This document shows, piece after piece, positions 1 through 9,922 of a stretch of 64,000 bases of DNA. The position numbers were made by a program, and so were the translations under genes. Source of the DNA: Candidatus Paraprochloron terpiosi LD05 (GTDB lineage Bacteria > Cyanobacteriota > Cyanobacteriia > Cyanobacteriales > Prochloraceae). Position 1 is the first letter of the stretch. Every line of letters starts with the position of its first letter. The notes below the pieces were generated by a model. The model ran no database searches and was not told the DNA's origin. It saw only the letters and a program-made list of their open reading frames with translations. The DNA lies in the NCBI GenBank assembly GCA_018141785.1, contig CP073341.1, forward strand, positions 2,465,422 through 2,529,421, written 5' to 3'.

Positions 1-2
1 AA

Positions 3-647
3 CGACGGGGACTGATTCTAACCTTGCTCCTGAGACTGAAGCAATTATGTAATCACCCAGCTTTAATCAAGAGCAAGGTTGCTGCTACTCAGGATATGAG
101 CAGTCGTTCTGGTAAATTATTGCGTTTAGAAGAAATGTTGGAGGTATTGGTAGCTGAAGGCGATCGCGCTTTAATCTTCACTCAATTTGCCGAGTGGGGT
201 AAACTCCTCAAACCTCATTTGGAGGAGAAACTGGGTATGGAAACCATCTTTTTATATGGTGCTACTCGTCGTCAACAGCGAGAAGAAATGATTGATCGCT
301 TTCAAAATGACCCCCAAGGACCACCGATTTTCATTCTTTCCCTCAAAGCGGGGGGAACAGGTTTAAATTTAACTCGAGCAAACCACGTCTTTCACGTGGA
401 TCGGTGGTGGAACCCAGCAGTAGAAAATCAAGCCACCGATCGGGCTTTTCGCATTGGGCAAAAACGCAATGTTCAAGTGCATAAGTTTATCTGCAAGGGA
501 ACTTTAGAGGAACGAATTAATGACATCATCGAAAGCAAGAAACAGCTAGCAGAACAAACGGTTGACGCTGGGGAAGATTGGTTGACAGAATTGGATAGCG
601 ATCAATTACGCAACTTATTATTGCTGGATCGAGATGCGATTCTCTAG
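3..647 (+). CDS. SNF2-family helicase, C-terminal part (truncated by window edge)
   Basis: The reading frame is open to the left edge, so only the last ~214 residues of a longer SNF2/SWI2-type ATPase are present. The visible part begins with the block RLKQLCNHP, then the second RecA-like helicase lobe: [33 protein letters not shown] and the motif VI-like [11 protein letters not shown] with its arginine finger. These are standard SNF2 C-terminal motifs. Such proteins translocate on double-stranded DNA using ATP; in bacteria the partner and target are often unknown. The first usable start inside the window (TTG at 24) is not the true start, because the conserved RRGLILTLL block lies in frame upstream of it. 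A short-period repeat follows the stop. Confidence 0.93.
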   Translation, partial: RRGLILTLLLRLKQLCNHPALIKSKVAATQDMSSRSGKLLRLEEMLEVLVAEGDRALIFTQFAEWGKLLKPHLEEKLGMETIFLYGATRRQQREEMIDRFQNDPQGPPIFILSLKAGGTGLNLTRANHVFHVDRWWNPAVENQATDRAFRIGQKRNVQVHKFICKGTLEERINDIIESKKQLAEQTVDAGEDWLTELDSDQLRNLLLLDRDAIL

Positions 648-671
648 GGTGTGGGGTTCGGGGTTGGATGA

Positions 672-724
672 AACCGCAGAGACGCAGAGAGCGCAGAGGT
701 AAGAGAGGAGAGAGGAGAGAGGAG
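672..724 (+). repeat. short-period CGCAGAG repeat followed by GAGAG microsatellite
   Basis: CGCAGAGACGCAGAGAGCGC (period 8-9 bp) runs into a purine-only stretch made of GAGAG/GAGGA units. The same CGCAGAGG-type unit occurs at about thirteen places in this window, nearly always at gene edges. It resembles the short tandemly repeated repetitive (STRR) sequences known from filamentous cyanobacteria. Confidence 0.8.
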
Positions 725-758
725 AATCAGTTATATTACCATACAAAAATAAGTTAGT

Positions 759-1041
759 TTATTGACAAACATAACTTTTTATTGAAAAATCGGGTTGAGG
801 TTCATTGTCAAGCAATTCAACTCCAGGGGTTTCAGCCCAGTAGGCTCCCAACCAAGCCATAATAAAGGCATGGGGTTTGCCATGGTGATAGAGCTTGCAG
901 TGGGGAAGCCATATAAACTATTCCTTCAATTAACTCGGCTTTGATGCATTCCGCCATAGCATGATAGCGACGCTCGAACTCTGGGGGAGTTAGGTGATCG
1001 CCGTTTGCTAACGGTGGGATAGTTAGGACAGGTTGTTTCAT
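759..1041 (-). pseudogene. Uma2/DUF820-family nuclease-like protein, frameshifted and truncated
   Basis: The first frame reads [24 protein letters not shown] and [14 protein letters not shown], the typical N terminus of cyanobacterial Uma2 (DUF820, PD-(D/E)XK superfamily) proteins. After MASPL the frame changes; the continuation [20 protein letters not shown], then TPGVELLDNEPQPD, is in another frame on the same strand and stops at 759-761. The remaining C-terminal half of the fold (catalytic ExK region) is absent. Intact family members are about 180-220 residues. I read this as a decayed copy with one frameshift and a 3' truncation. It lies 8 bp downstream of the metallo-hydrolase stop on the same strand. 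Confidence 0.85.
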
Positions 1042-1049
1042 CGTTTGTT

Positions 1050-3758
1050 TTAGATCATGTCCTCAGGTTGAAATTCAGGACAATAACCGGTAGGATCCAC
1101 ATGGCGTCTGTCAAGGGGACTATGGTCGGAAGTGCACTTACCTCGGTGGAAAAATTGACAGACTGCACAACATTCCCCTCCCGTTACCTTAGCCTTTTTG
1201 ATATTAGACTCCTTCAGGAGTTTTTCTGGGGCTATGGGACTCAACCGCAAGTAAAAGCCATCCCATTTAGCGCGCATAACACCGCTAACAGCTAGGTTCT
1301 CCCACCGGGGGTCTTCTTCTACTACTTCACGGGGAACTCGCAACCAAGCGTCGTCCCCGAAAGTTTCTAGGTGCAGTTCAAATTCCTGGGGTTGTTCTAG
1401 GACGGCAATTTTCTTTTGGTCTAAATATTCGGGAGCTTGACCATATTTAATGGTATCTCCTATTTTGGGAATGTGGATATAATATTTGGAGGAATTTTGT
1501 CCCGATCGCGCTAATTCATGGACAGCATCTGGCGTACCTTTAATTAAGATGAGGTGCTTGGGGTTAACTTTACCTATCACTTGTCCCAAACCCACCCGAT
1601 CAGCGTGAGTGGAGAGGTTAAAGCGCTTAATTTGTGCCTTTACTTGCACCTTGTCGGACTCCAACTGGATCCAGTCTCCCGTCTTAATTTCTTCTAAAAC
1701 TCCCCCCGGATATTCTTCGTCGGCGCAGTTACAGATAAAAAGGGTAGTAGTCTCCTTTTTCAGCAGTTCCTGAGCATAATAAACTGAAGCAACCTCTTTT
1801 AGCATACCGGAACTAGCCAGGATGATGCTGGGTTGAGTGATGGCGAAGGGACGTTCTTCAGCATCCGCTACAGCCCTTATCCTGGCATTACCGTGGGACG
1901 CAAAAAATGGCTTGCCTCCATTTTGCCCGGCGAAGTTTTGTAAGGACTCAGGTAACAACCTAACATTTTTATCCAAAACCTTAGTTACTTCTGCTAACAG
2001 TCCGTCTACATAGATAGGTACTTTTAGTTGAGGTAACTGGGAGGCCATACGCAGGGCCAGTAAGATTTCCTGCCCCCTACCCAAAGGGAAAGCGGGAATG
2101 AGGACGTTGCCCCCACCTTGAACCACCTCCCAAATGGCCTGAAGGAGTTCTTTTTCTTGAGTTTTGCGACTGGGGTGAGTGACATTACCGTTGACAGTCT
2201 CCGTAATTAAGATATCAGCATTAGGCAGATCCGCTAATTTCAGTCCCGTGGTGGTGCGACTGTTGGAAGTGTGAAAGTCTCCCGTGTATAAGAGAGTTTG
2301 TCCCCCATATTGGAGATAGATGCAGACAGCACCGGGGATATGTCCAGCATTGATGAAACGAACTTGCAGTCCGGGGAGAGGTTCAAAGTTTTCCCCCACC
2401 CCTTCTGTTTCCAGGTGAAAAATTGCCTGCTCCAGGTTCTCCAGGTCAAACAACTTGGGACAATCTTCATTCTGCTGCCATTGCAAACCATCTTTGAGTA
2501 TCACCCTGGCAATTTCTCTAGTAGCTACAGTAGTAATAATCTTAGCTTTAGGAAAGCGATGGCGAAAAATGGGTAATGCACCGATATGGTCTAGGTGGGC
2601 GTGGCTGAGGAGTAAGAGGTCAGGCTTTTTTAAGAACTCCAAAGCAGGGAAGGGGTCTCGTTCTCTCAAATGGATACCACAGTCGAGGACTACTTCATAG
2701 GGTCCAATGCAGACTTGGAAGCAGGAAGCACCCACCCCGAACACAGCCCCCAAGGGAGTGACAGTGAGACGTTCAGCTATTTCTGTGTCCCTAACCACAG
2801 GTGCAGCAGTGGGGGTGTTGTAGTGATATATTGTTACTTCTGTCCCTTCTACCCAGACTCTTGCTTTCGTATTAGTACTAGGACTATAACAGTTCCACTC
2901 CCAATAGTAGTCGTGCTGTCGAGGAGGTTGCAGTTTCCAGTCTGTGATAGAGGTTTTTTCCTTCAGGGTGGCGATCGCTAATTCTGTATTAGCTTTATTA
3001 CCTGTTTGTTGTTGCTTTTTGCGGTCAGACTTCCCTTTTGTCCCCTCCGACTCTAGGAGATCACCTGTCTGCAAAACCAACACTTCTCCTTCTCTACTTG
3101 CTTCTATCTCCCAAAGTTCTCCCGGTTTCATTCCTAGGTCCTTGCTTATGAGGGAGATTTTCAGAGGTTTTTGTTTTGGTCTGTTGACTTGCAGCAGTAC
3201 TACTTTTTTACTAACTTGCAGCACTCGTCCCCGGAGGGAGCACTTGTCCCCCTGAGTAGGATCTCCTTTTTTTCCCTGAGTAAGACTGGTTATTTTACCA
3301 TTGGAGTCTGTACTGGGGATAAACTCCCAAGTTCCTTCACCCCCTTGTCCAAAGGAAGCCATTTTTTTGAGGCGAAACTTAGTGTTGTCAACACAGGTGA
3401 GGTAGTCTGCATCTTCTTCGGACTCTATAGTACCTGTGAGGACGAAACTCAAATCCGGGTTGGATGTTTCAGCAGTTCTAGGGGATAAGGGAACCTCCGG
3501 TTGCTGTTCAGCAGGGGTGGGGAAACCTCTCTGGCGACCGTTTTCTTGGATATAAAAGTGGAGTTCATCGAAGAGTTCTATATGTTCCAGGTCATAAAGA
3601 GATTTGCTCCCCTCCTTGAGGGGTTCCAGGGTGTACCCCAAGGTTTGCAAGTATTTGCGACGACGATAGAATAGTGTTGAAGATATACCATATCTTTCGG
3701 GGAGTTCCGATGCAGATAACATTAGTTTGTTGTTAGAGTTTAATATATAGGGAGCCAC
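1050..3758 (-). CDS. beta-CASP metallo-beta-lactamase-fold hydrolase (CPSF/RNase-like) with N-terminal HTH-like region
   Basis: A 902-residue protein starting at GTG (3758); an in-frame ATG 12 codons on is an alternative. Residues ~12-75 look like a MerR-type helix-turn-helix ([13 protein letters not shown]...[13 protein letters not shown]). A middle region of ~200 residues is unassigned. The metallo-beta-lactamase core follows: HAHLDH at ~386-391, GHIPGA at ~472 and TGDF at ~492, then the beta-CASP part. The C terminus (~860-895) has a cysteine cluster, CCAVC...GKC...GYC, that could bind zinc. Beta-CASP enzymes of the MBL superfamily are usually RNA nucleases using two zinc ions. The N-terminal HTH-like part and C-terminal Cys cluster are additions to the usual ~450-550-residue core. 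The substrate cannot be told from sequence. Confidence 0.85.
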   Translation of the reverse strand: MAPYILNSNNKLMLSASELPERYGISSTLFYRRRKYLQTLGYTLEPLKEGSKSLYDLEHIELFDELHFYIQENGRQRGFPTPAEQQPEVPLSPRTAETSNPDLSFVLTGTIESEEDADYLTCVDNTKFRLKKMASFGQGGEGTWEFIPSTDSNGKITSLTQGKKGDPTQGDKCSLRGRVLQVSKKVVLLQVNRPKQKPLKISLISKDLGMKPGELWEIEASREGEVLVLQTGDLLESEGTKGKSDRKKQQQTGNKANTELAIATLKEKTSITDWKLQPPRQHDYYWEWNCYSPSTNTKARVWVEGTEVTIYHYNTPTAAPVVRDTEIAERLTVTPLGAVFGVGASCFQVCIGPYEVVLDCGIHLRERDPFPALEFLKKPDLLLLSHAHLDHIGALPIFRHRFPKAKIITTVATREIARVILKDGLQWQQNEDCPKLFDLENLEQAIFHLETEGVGENFEPLPGLQVRFINAGHIPGAVCIYLQYGGQTLLYTGDFHTSNSRTTTGLKLADLPNADILITETVNGNVTHPSRKTQEKELLQAIWEVVQGGGNVLIPAFPLGRGQEILLALRMASQLPQLKVPIYVDGLLAEVTKVLDKNVRLLPESLQNFAGQNGGKPFFASHGNARIRAVADAEERPFAITQPSIILASSGMLKEVASVYYAQELLKKETTTLFICNCADEEYPGGVLEEIKTGDWIQLESDKVQVKAQIKRFNLSTHADRVGLGQVIGKVNPKHLILIKGTPDAVHELARSGQNSSKYYIHIPKIGDTIKYGQAPEYLDQKKIAVLEQPQEFELHLETFGDDAWLRVPREVVEEDPRWENLAVSGVMRAKWDGFYLRLSPIAPEKLLKESNIKKAKVTGGECCAVCQFFHRGKCTSDHSPLDRRHVDPTGYCPEFQPEDMI

Positions 3759-3873
3759 ATTTTCCCACTCTCAAAGTATATCATTTTCAAATCCCAAGTG
3801 CAAGACTTGTTTTATTTAATTACAAAACTTAATATTCCTTCTCGTTCTGTGGCTTTGTTCAATTCTTCCCTAT

Positions 3874-3903
3874 CTTCCTTTGCGTCTTTGCGCCTTTGCG
3901 CGA
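3874..3903 (+). repeat. short-period TTTGCGCC repeat
   Basis: Three tandem CTTTGCGY units lie between the divergent metallo-hydrolase and gatA genes. This is the complement of the CGCAAAGG/CGCAGAGG unit seen elsewhere in the window. Confidence 0.75.
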
Positions 3904-3934
3904 TTAAATAGTACAGTACTCTATTGAAACAACT

Positions 3935-5395
3935 ATGGTATCCATCCGCAAACTACACCAACAACTGGTTGACAAAGAACGCTCCGCTGTGGAAATTGCT
4001 ACAGAAACCTTAGAACGCATTGAAGTGTTAGAGCAAAAAATCCGCAGCTTCTTACATGTTACCCCAGAGAGGGCGCTGGAGCAGGCGAAGTTGGTGGATG
4101 AGAAAATTGCTGCTAACCAAGAAATAGGACTCCTGGAAGGCATTCCTATTGGGATCAAGGATAATATGTGTACCCAGGGTATTCGGACTACTTGTGGTTC
4201 CAAGATTTTGGCCAATTTCGTCCCTCCCTACGAGTCTACTGTAACGGGGAAATTGCAACAAGCAGGGGCAATAATGGTGGGGAAAACCAATTTAGATGAA
4301 TTTGCTATGGGGAGTTCCACGGAAAACTCCGCTTATCAAATGACAGCCAACCCATGGGACTTATCTCGGGTTCCCGGGGGTTCTTCTGGGGGTTCCGCAG
4401 CAGCAGTGGCAGCCTCTCAATGCACTGTAGCTCTGGGTTCCGACACTGGGGGTTCCATTCGTCAACCAGCCTCCTTCTGTGGCGTTTTCGGCATGAAACC
4501 TACCTATGGTTTGGTTTCTCGCTATGGTTTAGTAGCTTATGCTTCTTCTTTGGATCAAATTGGTCCTTTTTCGAGAAATGTGGAAGATGCAGGTATTTTA
4601 TTGGGGGCGATCGCTGGTTACGACAAGAAAGATTCTACCAGTTTGAAGATAGAAATTCCCGATTATACCAAAAACCTCAAACCGGATTTTAAGTCCAGGA
4701 GGAAGTTGCGTATAGGGGTGATTCAGGAAACTTTTGGCCCAGGGTTGGATGAGGTTGTGCAGGAAAAAGTACAGCAAGCCATCGCCCAACTTCAAGAGTT
4801 AGGGGCTGAAATTCAAGAGATTTCCTGTCCCCGATTCTCCTATGGTTTACCTGTCTACTATATCATAGCTCCTTCAGAAGCTTCTGCCAATTTAGCTCGC
4901 TACGATGGGGTAAAATACGGTGTGCGATACCCAGGGGATAATTTAGGAGAAATGTACAGCAAAACCAGGGCTGCTGGTTTCGGAGAGGAAGTGAAGCGAC
5001 GCATTATGCTGGGAACCTATACTCTCTCTGCTGGATATTACGATGCTTATTATCTCAAAGCACAGAAAGTTCGTACTTTGATTAAACAGGACTTTGAATC
5101 AGCTTTTGAAAAAGTAGATGTCTTGGTTTGTCCCACTTCCCCAGGTACTGCTTTCAAAGCAGGAGAAAAAACAGGAGATCCCTTGTCAATGTATCTTTCC
5201 GACTTAATGACTATTCCGGTAAATTTAGCTGGTTTACCTGCTGCTAGCGTACCCTGTGGTTTCGATAACCAAGGACTACCTATTGGGATACAACTCATTA
5301 GTAATGTACTGCGGGAAGATTTACTCTTTCAAGTCGCCTATGCTTATGAACAATCTACCAATTGGCATCTCAAAGAACCACCTTTGACGGTATAA
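3935..5395 (+). CDS. gatA: aspartyl/glutamyl-tRNA amidotransferase subunit A
   Basis: 486 residues, the normal GatA length. The amidase signature is complete: catalytic Lys in GIPIGIKDN (~residue 76), the glycine/serine loop [14 protein letters not shown] (~150), and [11 protein letters not shown] with the nucleophile Ser (~175). GatA releases ammonia from glutamine and, in the GatCAB complex, converts Glu-tRNA(Gln) to Gln-tRNA(Gln). Cyanobacteria generally use this route. gatB and gatC are not adjacent, as is common in cyanobacteria. Translation starts at ATG 3935. A GC-rich hairpin directly follows the stop. Confidence 0.97.
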   Translation: MVSIRKLHQQLVDKERSAVEIATETLERIEVLEQKIRSFLHVTPERALEQAKLVDEKIAANQEIGLLEGIPIGIKDNMCTQGIRTTCGSKILANFVPPYESTVTGKLQQAGAIMVGKTNLDEFAMGSSTENSAYQMTANPWDLSRVPGGSSGGSAAAVAASQCTVALGSDTGGSIRQPASFCGVFGMKPTYGLVSRYGLVAYASSLDQIGPFSRNVEDAGILLGAIAGYDKKDSTSLKIEIPDYTKNLKPDFKSRRKLRIGVIQETFGPGLDEVVQEKVQQAIAQLQELGAEIQEISCPRFSYGLPVYYIIAPSEASANLARYDGVKYGVRYPGDNLGEMYSKTRAAGFGEEVKRRIMLGTYTLSAGYYDAYYLKAQKVRTLIKQDFESAFEKVDVLVCPTSPGTAFKAGEKTGDPLSMYLSDLMTIPVNLAGLPAASVPCGFDNQGLPIGIQLISNVLREDLLFQVAYAYEQSTNWHLKEPPLTV

Positions 5396-5402
5396 TAAAA
5401 GA

Positions 5403-5421
5403 GGGCGGGAAAACCCCGCCC
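5403..5421 (+). terminator. GC-rich hairpin after gatA
   Basis: GGGCGGG-AAAAC-CCCGCCC is a perfect 7-bp stem with a 5-nt loop, 8 bp after the gatA stop. There is no U-run after it, so it may end transcription weakly or be a dispersed palindromic repeat. Confidence 0.55.
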
Positions 5422-5447
5422 CTACCAATTTTCAAGGAGGTAAAAGC

Positions 5448-6281
5448 TTGAGTTACGATAATGCCTGCAAATACTTAGCCGAACAATATCCAGAAGCATT
5501 TGTGGGCTGGTTGTTGGGAGTTACACCCACCAAGGTTACCGTGTTGAAAGCAGAATTAAATGTGGAACCAATCCACGCAGACTCTGTGCTATTATTGAGA
5601 GTGGGTAACCTAATTTTACACATCGAGTTCCAAACTCTACCTCAGTCCAAACCCCCTTTACCGTTCCGAGTGCTAGACTATAAGGTAAGACTGAAGCGTA
5701 CCTATGGTTGCTCAGTCATACAGGTTGTCGTTTTCTTAAAGGAGACTACCAGTGAATTAGCATTTCAAAACGAATATCGAGATGAGACAACAACTCATAA
5801 ATACCGCGTCGTTCGTCTTTGGGAGGAAGATTCCAATCCATTTCTGCAAAACCCAGCTCTCTTACCTCTTGCTCCTTTGACAAAAAGTGATGTACCAGAA
5901 AATTTAATCGCAGAAGTAGCTCATCAAGTGAACGAAATTCAAGATGAGGAGGAAAAACGAAGAATTTCCAGTTGTACATCCATTTTAGCAGGTTTACGGT
6001 TTGAAGAAGATTTAATTCGTTCATTATTTCGGGAGGATATCATGAAAGAGTCAGTCATTTATCAAAGTATTCTCAAAGAAGGAATGCAGCAAGGAATACA
6101 GGAAGGAGTAAAACAATTGGTGATGATGCTGCTCAATTCCAGTTTTGGCACTCTGGAATCACGACTGATAGAGAAAATTGACAGTTTATCAGTGCAACAA
6201 TTGCAGGAGTTGGCAATAGCTTTATTGCATTTTACCTCCAAAGAAGATTTAGATGCTTGGTTGGGTTATCCTCAACCATAG
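5448..6281 (+). CDS. Rpn-family/DUF4351 protein (PD-(D/E)XK nuclease-like, formerly 'putative transposase')
   Basis: 277 residues. The start is TTG at 5448, chosen because a strong Shine-Dalgarno (AAGGAGG at 5434-5440) ends 7 nt before it. The N-terminal half matches the Rpn/YhgA-type PD-(D/E)XK domain (ADSVLLLRVGNLILHIEFQT, carrying the D...ExQ pattern). The C-terminal ~55 residues (LLNSSFGTLESRLIEKIDSL...LDAWLG) are the DUF4351 tail found in many filamentous cyanobacteria. Rpn proteins promote recA-independent recombination in E. coli; the role in cyanobacteria is unknown and the genes are numerous and mobile. A MITE lies just downstream. Confidence 0.85.
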   Translation: MSYDNACKYLAEQYPEAFVGWLLGVTPTKVTVLKAELNVEPIHADSVLLLRVGNLILHIEFQTLPQSKPPLPFRVLDYKVRLKRTYGCSVIQVVVFLKETTSELAFQNEYRDETTTHKYRVVRLWEEDSNPFLQNPALLPLAPLTKSDVPENLIAEVAHQVNEIQDEEEKRRISSCTSILAGLRFEEDLIRSLFREDIMKESVIYQSILKEGMQQGIQEGVKQLVMMLLNSSFGTLESRLIEKIDSLSVQQLQELAIALLHFTSKEDLDAWLGYPQP

Positions 6282-6298
6282 ACCTTAGTAAAAAAAAG

Positions 6299-6409
6299 GG
6301 CGTTGCATAATTGAGATATGAATGAGTAAGAACTAGCTCTCTCTTTTTCCTCGGTGTCCTCTGCGCCTCTGCGGTTTATTATTATTTCGTATCTTGATTC
6401 AGCAACGCC
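6299..6409 (-). mobile_element. MITE copy 1 (111 bp) with 8-bp target duplication
   Basis: The element begins GGCGTTGC and ends GCAACGCC, with terminal inverted repeats of ~24 bp (few mismatches, ending in AGATATGAA). It is flanked by a perfect 8-bp direct repeat AAAAAAAG (6291-6298 and 6410-6417). Read on the minus strand it is nearly identical to copies at 53261-53371 and 61392-61498. The interior contains the CGCAGAGG short-period repeat. It has no coding capacity, so it must move with a transposase supplied in trans. Confidence 0.92.
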
Positions 6410-6448
6410 AAAAAAAGGTAGTTTAAATATTACCCAGGAAAGTAGAAA

Positions 6449-6500
6449 GTAGGTTGGGTTGAGGAACGAAACCCGACAAACCAGGATATTTGTAACCTAC
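6449..6500 (+). repeat. GTAGGTTGGGTTGAGG palindromic repeat
   Basis: GTAGGTTGGGTTGAGGAACG is followed by AAACCCGACAAACC and, further on, GTAACCTACC, so the ends can pair. Related copies lie near 43046-43080 and 58722-58778. It occupies part of the 342-bp gap between the Rpn gene and polA; the rest holds the MITE and no gene I can see. Confidence 0.65.
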
Positions 6501-6606
6501 CGTATTATAACGAAACTTTGCCGACAAAACTGGAATAATGGTTTATTGTAGACAATGGGAAATATTGGGTGAAAAAAAAGGCTGGTGGGATATGTTACGG
6601 GTTGAT

Positions 6607-6623
6607 GGTGGGCGATGCCCACC
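6607..6623 (-). terminator. hairpin at the 3' end of polA
   Basis: GGTGGGC-GAT-GCCCACC is a perfect 7-bp stem directly after the polA stop codon (polA reads leftward). No U-run follows on the minus strand. A similar hairpin sits at 15621. Confidence 0.5.
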
Positions 6624-9470
6624 CTACTTAGCTTCCAACCAATTTTTACCTGCACAGAGGTCAACTACCAGCGGAATACTCAACTCAACTGCATTTTCCA
6701 TGGTATATTTAATTTGCTCTTGCAACTCTTCCAACTCATCTGATGGTACTTCAAACAGTAATTCATCATGTACTTGCAATAACAATCGTCCTCGATAATT
6801 CGCGAGAATGGGTTCCAATTTTACCATGGCAATTTTAATGATATCCGCACTGGAACCCTGGATCGGTGCATTAGCAGCTGCTCTTAATAATTGACCATCT
6901 TCGTAATTGTATTTAATCTGGGTTAAATCGATATTTTCCGGGTTTTCCCCTCGCTGTTGGCGCAGACTGGAGCTGACAAAGTTGAAATAGCGCCGCCTAC
7001 GGCAAATTGTGTGGACAAAACCTAGGGCGATCGCCTCTTTTTTCACTCTTTCTAAGTAAGCAAAGACCAGCCCATATTGCTGCTTATATTTCTCAATAAA
7101 CTCTTTACCTTCTGCTGTACTCACCCCAGCTTCTCCGGCAAATTTTTGTGCCCCCATACCGTAAATAACGCCAAAATTAATTATCTTCCCCAAACGTCTT
7201 TCTTCTGAAGTAATCTTCTCCTTGTCAAAAATAAGTTTGGCAGTTACACTATGAATATCTTCCTGGTTGTGATAAGCTTCTAGTAAGACAGGTTCCTGAC
7301 TTAAATGAGCCAAAATGCGCAATTCAATTTGGGAATAGTCTGCTCCCACCAATAACCAATTATCTTGAGGAAGGAATGCTCGGCGAATACGTCGGGAAAA
7401 TTCCGTGCGAATAGGTATATTCTGTAAGTTAGGATGGGATGAAGATAACCTCCCCGTAGTAGTGACTCCTTGATTGAAATTGGTATGTACTCGCTCAGTA
7501 TGGGGATGCACTAATTGGGGTAAAGCGTCTACATAGGTAGATTTGAGCTTTGCTAGGGTACGATGGGCTAAGATACTATCAATAACAGGATGATCTCCTT
7601 GAAGCTTCTCCAAGATAGCTTGGTTGGTAGAATAGCCTGTTTTGGTTGAGCGAGACTTCTTCTTATCCAACCCCAGTCGCTCAAATAATATCTCACTCAA
7701 TTGTTTGGGGGAGGCGAGGTTAAATTTAACTCCCGCTTCCTCATAGGCTTTATTTTCTATTATCTCCAAATCTGCTGCTAGTTCTTGGGAGAGTTGGTGC
7801 AGGTAAGGGATATCCAGTCTCACCCCTGCCCTTTCCATGGCTGCCAAAACTGGTTCTAAAGGTTGTTCTATCTCCAAGAGCAATTTTTGTAATTCTGGTA
7901 CTGAGGCTAATTCTGCTGTTAGTTTCTCCTCCAAGAGGAAGGTACAATAAGCATCTAAGCAGCAGTAATGGGCTACACTCTGAATATCTAAGTCAGCAAT
8001 GGTTCCCTTTTTGGGAATGGGCAATTCTGAGTAGCTTTTGGGAGTTATATCCTTTAGATAGCGCTTTGATAAGTCCGTGAGGTTGTGACTCTTTTCAGGG
8101 TGGAGGACGTAACTAGCTAACATAGTGTCCAAGGTGACGGTCGCGAGTTTAATCCCATACTGCTGGAAAATAAGGCGGTCGAATTTGGCGTTTTGCAACG
8201 TTTTGGGGTATTCCCCACTCTCCAGGATAGGGGCTAATAGGTCTAAAATCACCCCTTTATCTAGATTAGTGCCAAATTTATGACCTATGGGTATATAAGC
8301 TACTTCCGTCGGTTCATTACCCCAACAACAACCAATACCTACCAACATCGCATCTATGGGATCCAAAGCAGTGGTTTCTGTATCCCAAGCCACTGGTTTG
8401 TCCCTGTGGGTTTTCAGGATAGTGACTAATTCTGTCAGTTTCTCCCGAGAATCAATAATTTGGGGAGTGAGAGGACTGGAAATTGGTTCTGGGGGAACGT
8501 CAAACAGGGACAGTTGTCCCTCTCCTGAAGGTGGTACCCTCCCACCTAATTGCTTTTGCAGACGATGGAGTTGTTTGCTAATCTTATCCAATTCTAATGC
8601 TTCCAACAGGGGTTGCACCACCTGGGAATCAAAACCTTGTAAAAAATAGGAGGATAATGGTGTATCTGAGGATAATGGTGTATCTATAGGAACATCATGG
8701 TTTAACCTTGCAAGATAGCGAGCATGTTCGCCATCTTTTTTTCCTGCTTCCAGGTATTTCTTGCTTGCTCCTTGGATCTTGTCGAGATTAGCGTAAATAG
8801 CGTCCAAAGTGCCGTATGCTTGGAGTAACTTCACTGCTCTTTTTGCCCCAATTCCTTTGACACCGGGATAATTATCCGCTGGATCGCCGCAGAGAGCTTT
8901 ATAATCCACTATTTGCTCCGGGGTTACCCCCATTTTTTCCTTCACTGCTTCCGAATCACATTCTTCGTAAGAAGTGCTCCTCATGGTGCGGTTATTTAAA
9001 TAGAGAACAGAAATCTCCTCGTCAACCAGTTGAAATAAATCTCTGTCCCCCGTCAGTATTTTGACTCTTGTTCCCGCTTTAGTACCTTGATCACTTAAAG
9101 TAGCTAAAATGTCGTCTGCTTCGTAACCACGAACACTGAGACAGGTTATATTTAGGGCTGAGAGTAATTTTTGGAGATTAGCTAGATCCTCCATAAAGTC
9201 CCCTGGAGTTTCTTGGCGGTTGGCTTTATAACTGGGATCTGCCAGGTGGCGAAAACTGGGTTTACCTAAGTCAAAGGCGATGGCCAGGTATTGAGGCTGC
9301 TGGGATTCTAGCACAGGAAGCAACCCATTCAGAAAGCCAAAACAAATACTGGTGCTCACCCCCTCCGCCGTGCGCAGTGGTCCTTTTTTGGACTTGGCGA
9401 AAGCGTAATAGGAGCGAAAGGCCAGGGAATGACCGTCTACTAGTAGGAAGAGGGGTTTTGATTTTATCAT
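6624..9470 (-). CDS. polA: DNA polymerase I
   Basis: 948 residues, full length for PolA. The N-terminal 5'-nuclease starts FLLVDGHSLAFRSYYAF and contains GYEADDILATL and DRDLFQLV. The 3'-5' exonuclease domain keeps DTET (PVAWDTETTALD), so proofreading is probably active. The polymerase domain has motif A GADYSQIELRILAH, the O-helix RRLGKIINFGVIYGMG and motif C QVHDELLFEV. PolA removes RNA primers and fills gaps in replication and repair. It starts at ATG 9470. A hairpin follows the stop. Confidence 0.98.
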   Translation of the reverse strand: MIKSKPLFLLVDGHSLAFRSYYAFAKSKKGPLRTAEGVSTSICFGFLNGLLPVLESQQPQYLAIAFDLGKPSFRHLADPSYKANRQETPGDFMEDLANLQKLLSALNITCLSVRGYEADDILATLSDQGTKAGTRVKILTGDRDLFQLVDEEISVLYLNNRTMRSTSYEECDSEAVKEKMGVTPEQIVDYKALCGDPADNYPGVKGIGAKRAVKLLQAYGTLDAIYANLDKIQGASKKYLEAGKKDGEHARYLARLNHDVPIDTPLSSDTPLSSYFLQGFDSQVVQPLLEALELDKISKQLHRLQKQLGGRVPPSGEGQLSLFDVPPEPISSPLTPQIIDSREKLTELVTILKTHRDKPVAWDTETTALDPIDAMLVGIGCCWGNEPTEVAYIPIGHKFGTNLDKGVILDLLAPILESGEYPKTLQNAKFDRLIFQQYGIKLATVTLDTMLASYVLHPEKSHNLTDLSKRYLKDITPKSYSELPIPKKGTIADLDIQSVAHYCCLDAYCTFLLEEKLTAELASVPELQKLLLEIEQPLEPVLAAMERAGVRLDIPYLHQLSQELAADLEIIENKAYEEAGVKFNLASPKQLSEILFERLGLDKKKSRSTKTGYSTNQAILEKLQGDHPVIDSILAHRTLAKLKSTYVDALPQLVHPHTERVHTNFNQGVTTTGRLSSSHPNLQNIPIRTEFSRRIRRAFLPQDNWLLVGADYSQIELRILAHLSQEPVLLEAYHNQEDIHSVTAKLIFDKEKITSEERRLGKIINFGVIYGMGAQKFAGEAGVSTAEGKEFIEKYKQQYGLVFAYLERVKKEAIALGFVHTICRRRRYFNFVSSSLRQQRGENPENIDLTQIKYNYEDGQLLRAAANAPIQGSSADIIKIAMVKLEPILANYRGRLLLQVHDELLFEVPSDELEELQEQIKYTMENAVELSIPLVVDLCAGKNWLEAK

Positions 9471-9504
9471 GTTTCTATTTTAGCACTAGAGGAGAATTGT
9501 TGCC

Positions 9505-9660
9505 GTGGTTAATGGATTATTGAGGAAAATAAATAAGTGTAAAGTTTTGTTAAAACAGTTGATTATCTCTGATAATGGGTTTATATTAAAAGTAGGCACA
9601 AACGAAATTAAAACTTTCGCACAGGAAAAAAAGCAGATTCTAGCCTGTGCCTCCCGCTGA
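9505..9660 (+). CDS. possible small protein (51 aa), unrecognised
   Basis: A GTG start at 9505 is preceded by AGAGGAG about 10 nt upstream and diverges from polA. The product is lysine-rich (NGLLRKINKCKVLLKQL...) and ends ILACASR before TGA at 9658. After the TGA the same frame stays open for ~32 more codons, so this could be an interrupted longer gene. I do not recognise a family. It is the only coding candidate in the 452-bp gap 9471-9922. Confidence 0.25.
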   Translation: MVNGLLRKINKCKVLLKQLIISDNGFILKVGTNEIKTFAQEKKQILACASR

Positions 9661-9845
9661 GAATCTGGGCAACAATTTCTCTCCCTTCTAATCATTGATT
9701 ATAGATGGTCTAAAGCTAACTTGATTGAGTCAGCAAGCCATAACCTACAGCCTGGATAGGCTAGAATTATGGATGGAAACTATAAATTGTTGAGTTTGTA
9801 AACCTTAGTAAGAAAGTCGAAAAAAAGTTAATTGCAAATAGAAAT

Positions 9846-9885
9846 AACCCGTCACAAGTTGCGATATTCGGCAACTAGGCGGGTT
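9846..9885 (+). repeat. long imperfect palindrome upstream of the restriction-modification genes
   Basis: Two nested stems: AACCCG (9846) with CGGGTT (ending 9885), and AGTTGC (9857) with GCAACT (ending 9876), around the loop GATATTCG. It ends 37 bp before the methyltransferase ATG. It could be an operator or attenuator for the module, or a terminator. Part of it (9851-9865) recurs in inverted orientation at 11930-11944. Confidence 0.5.
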
Positions 9886-9922
9886 TAGTTTAACATCACA
9901 GAGTTAGCAAACAGGGCGCATA

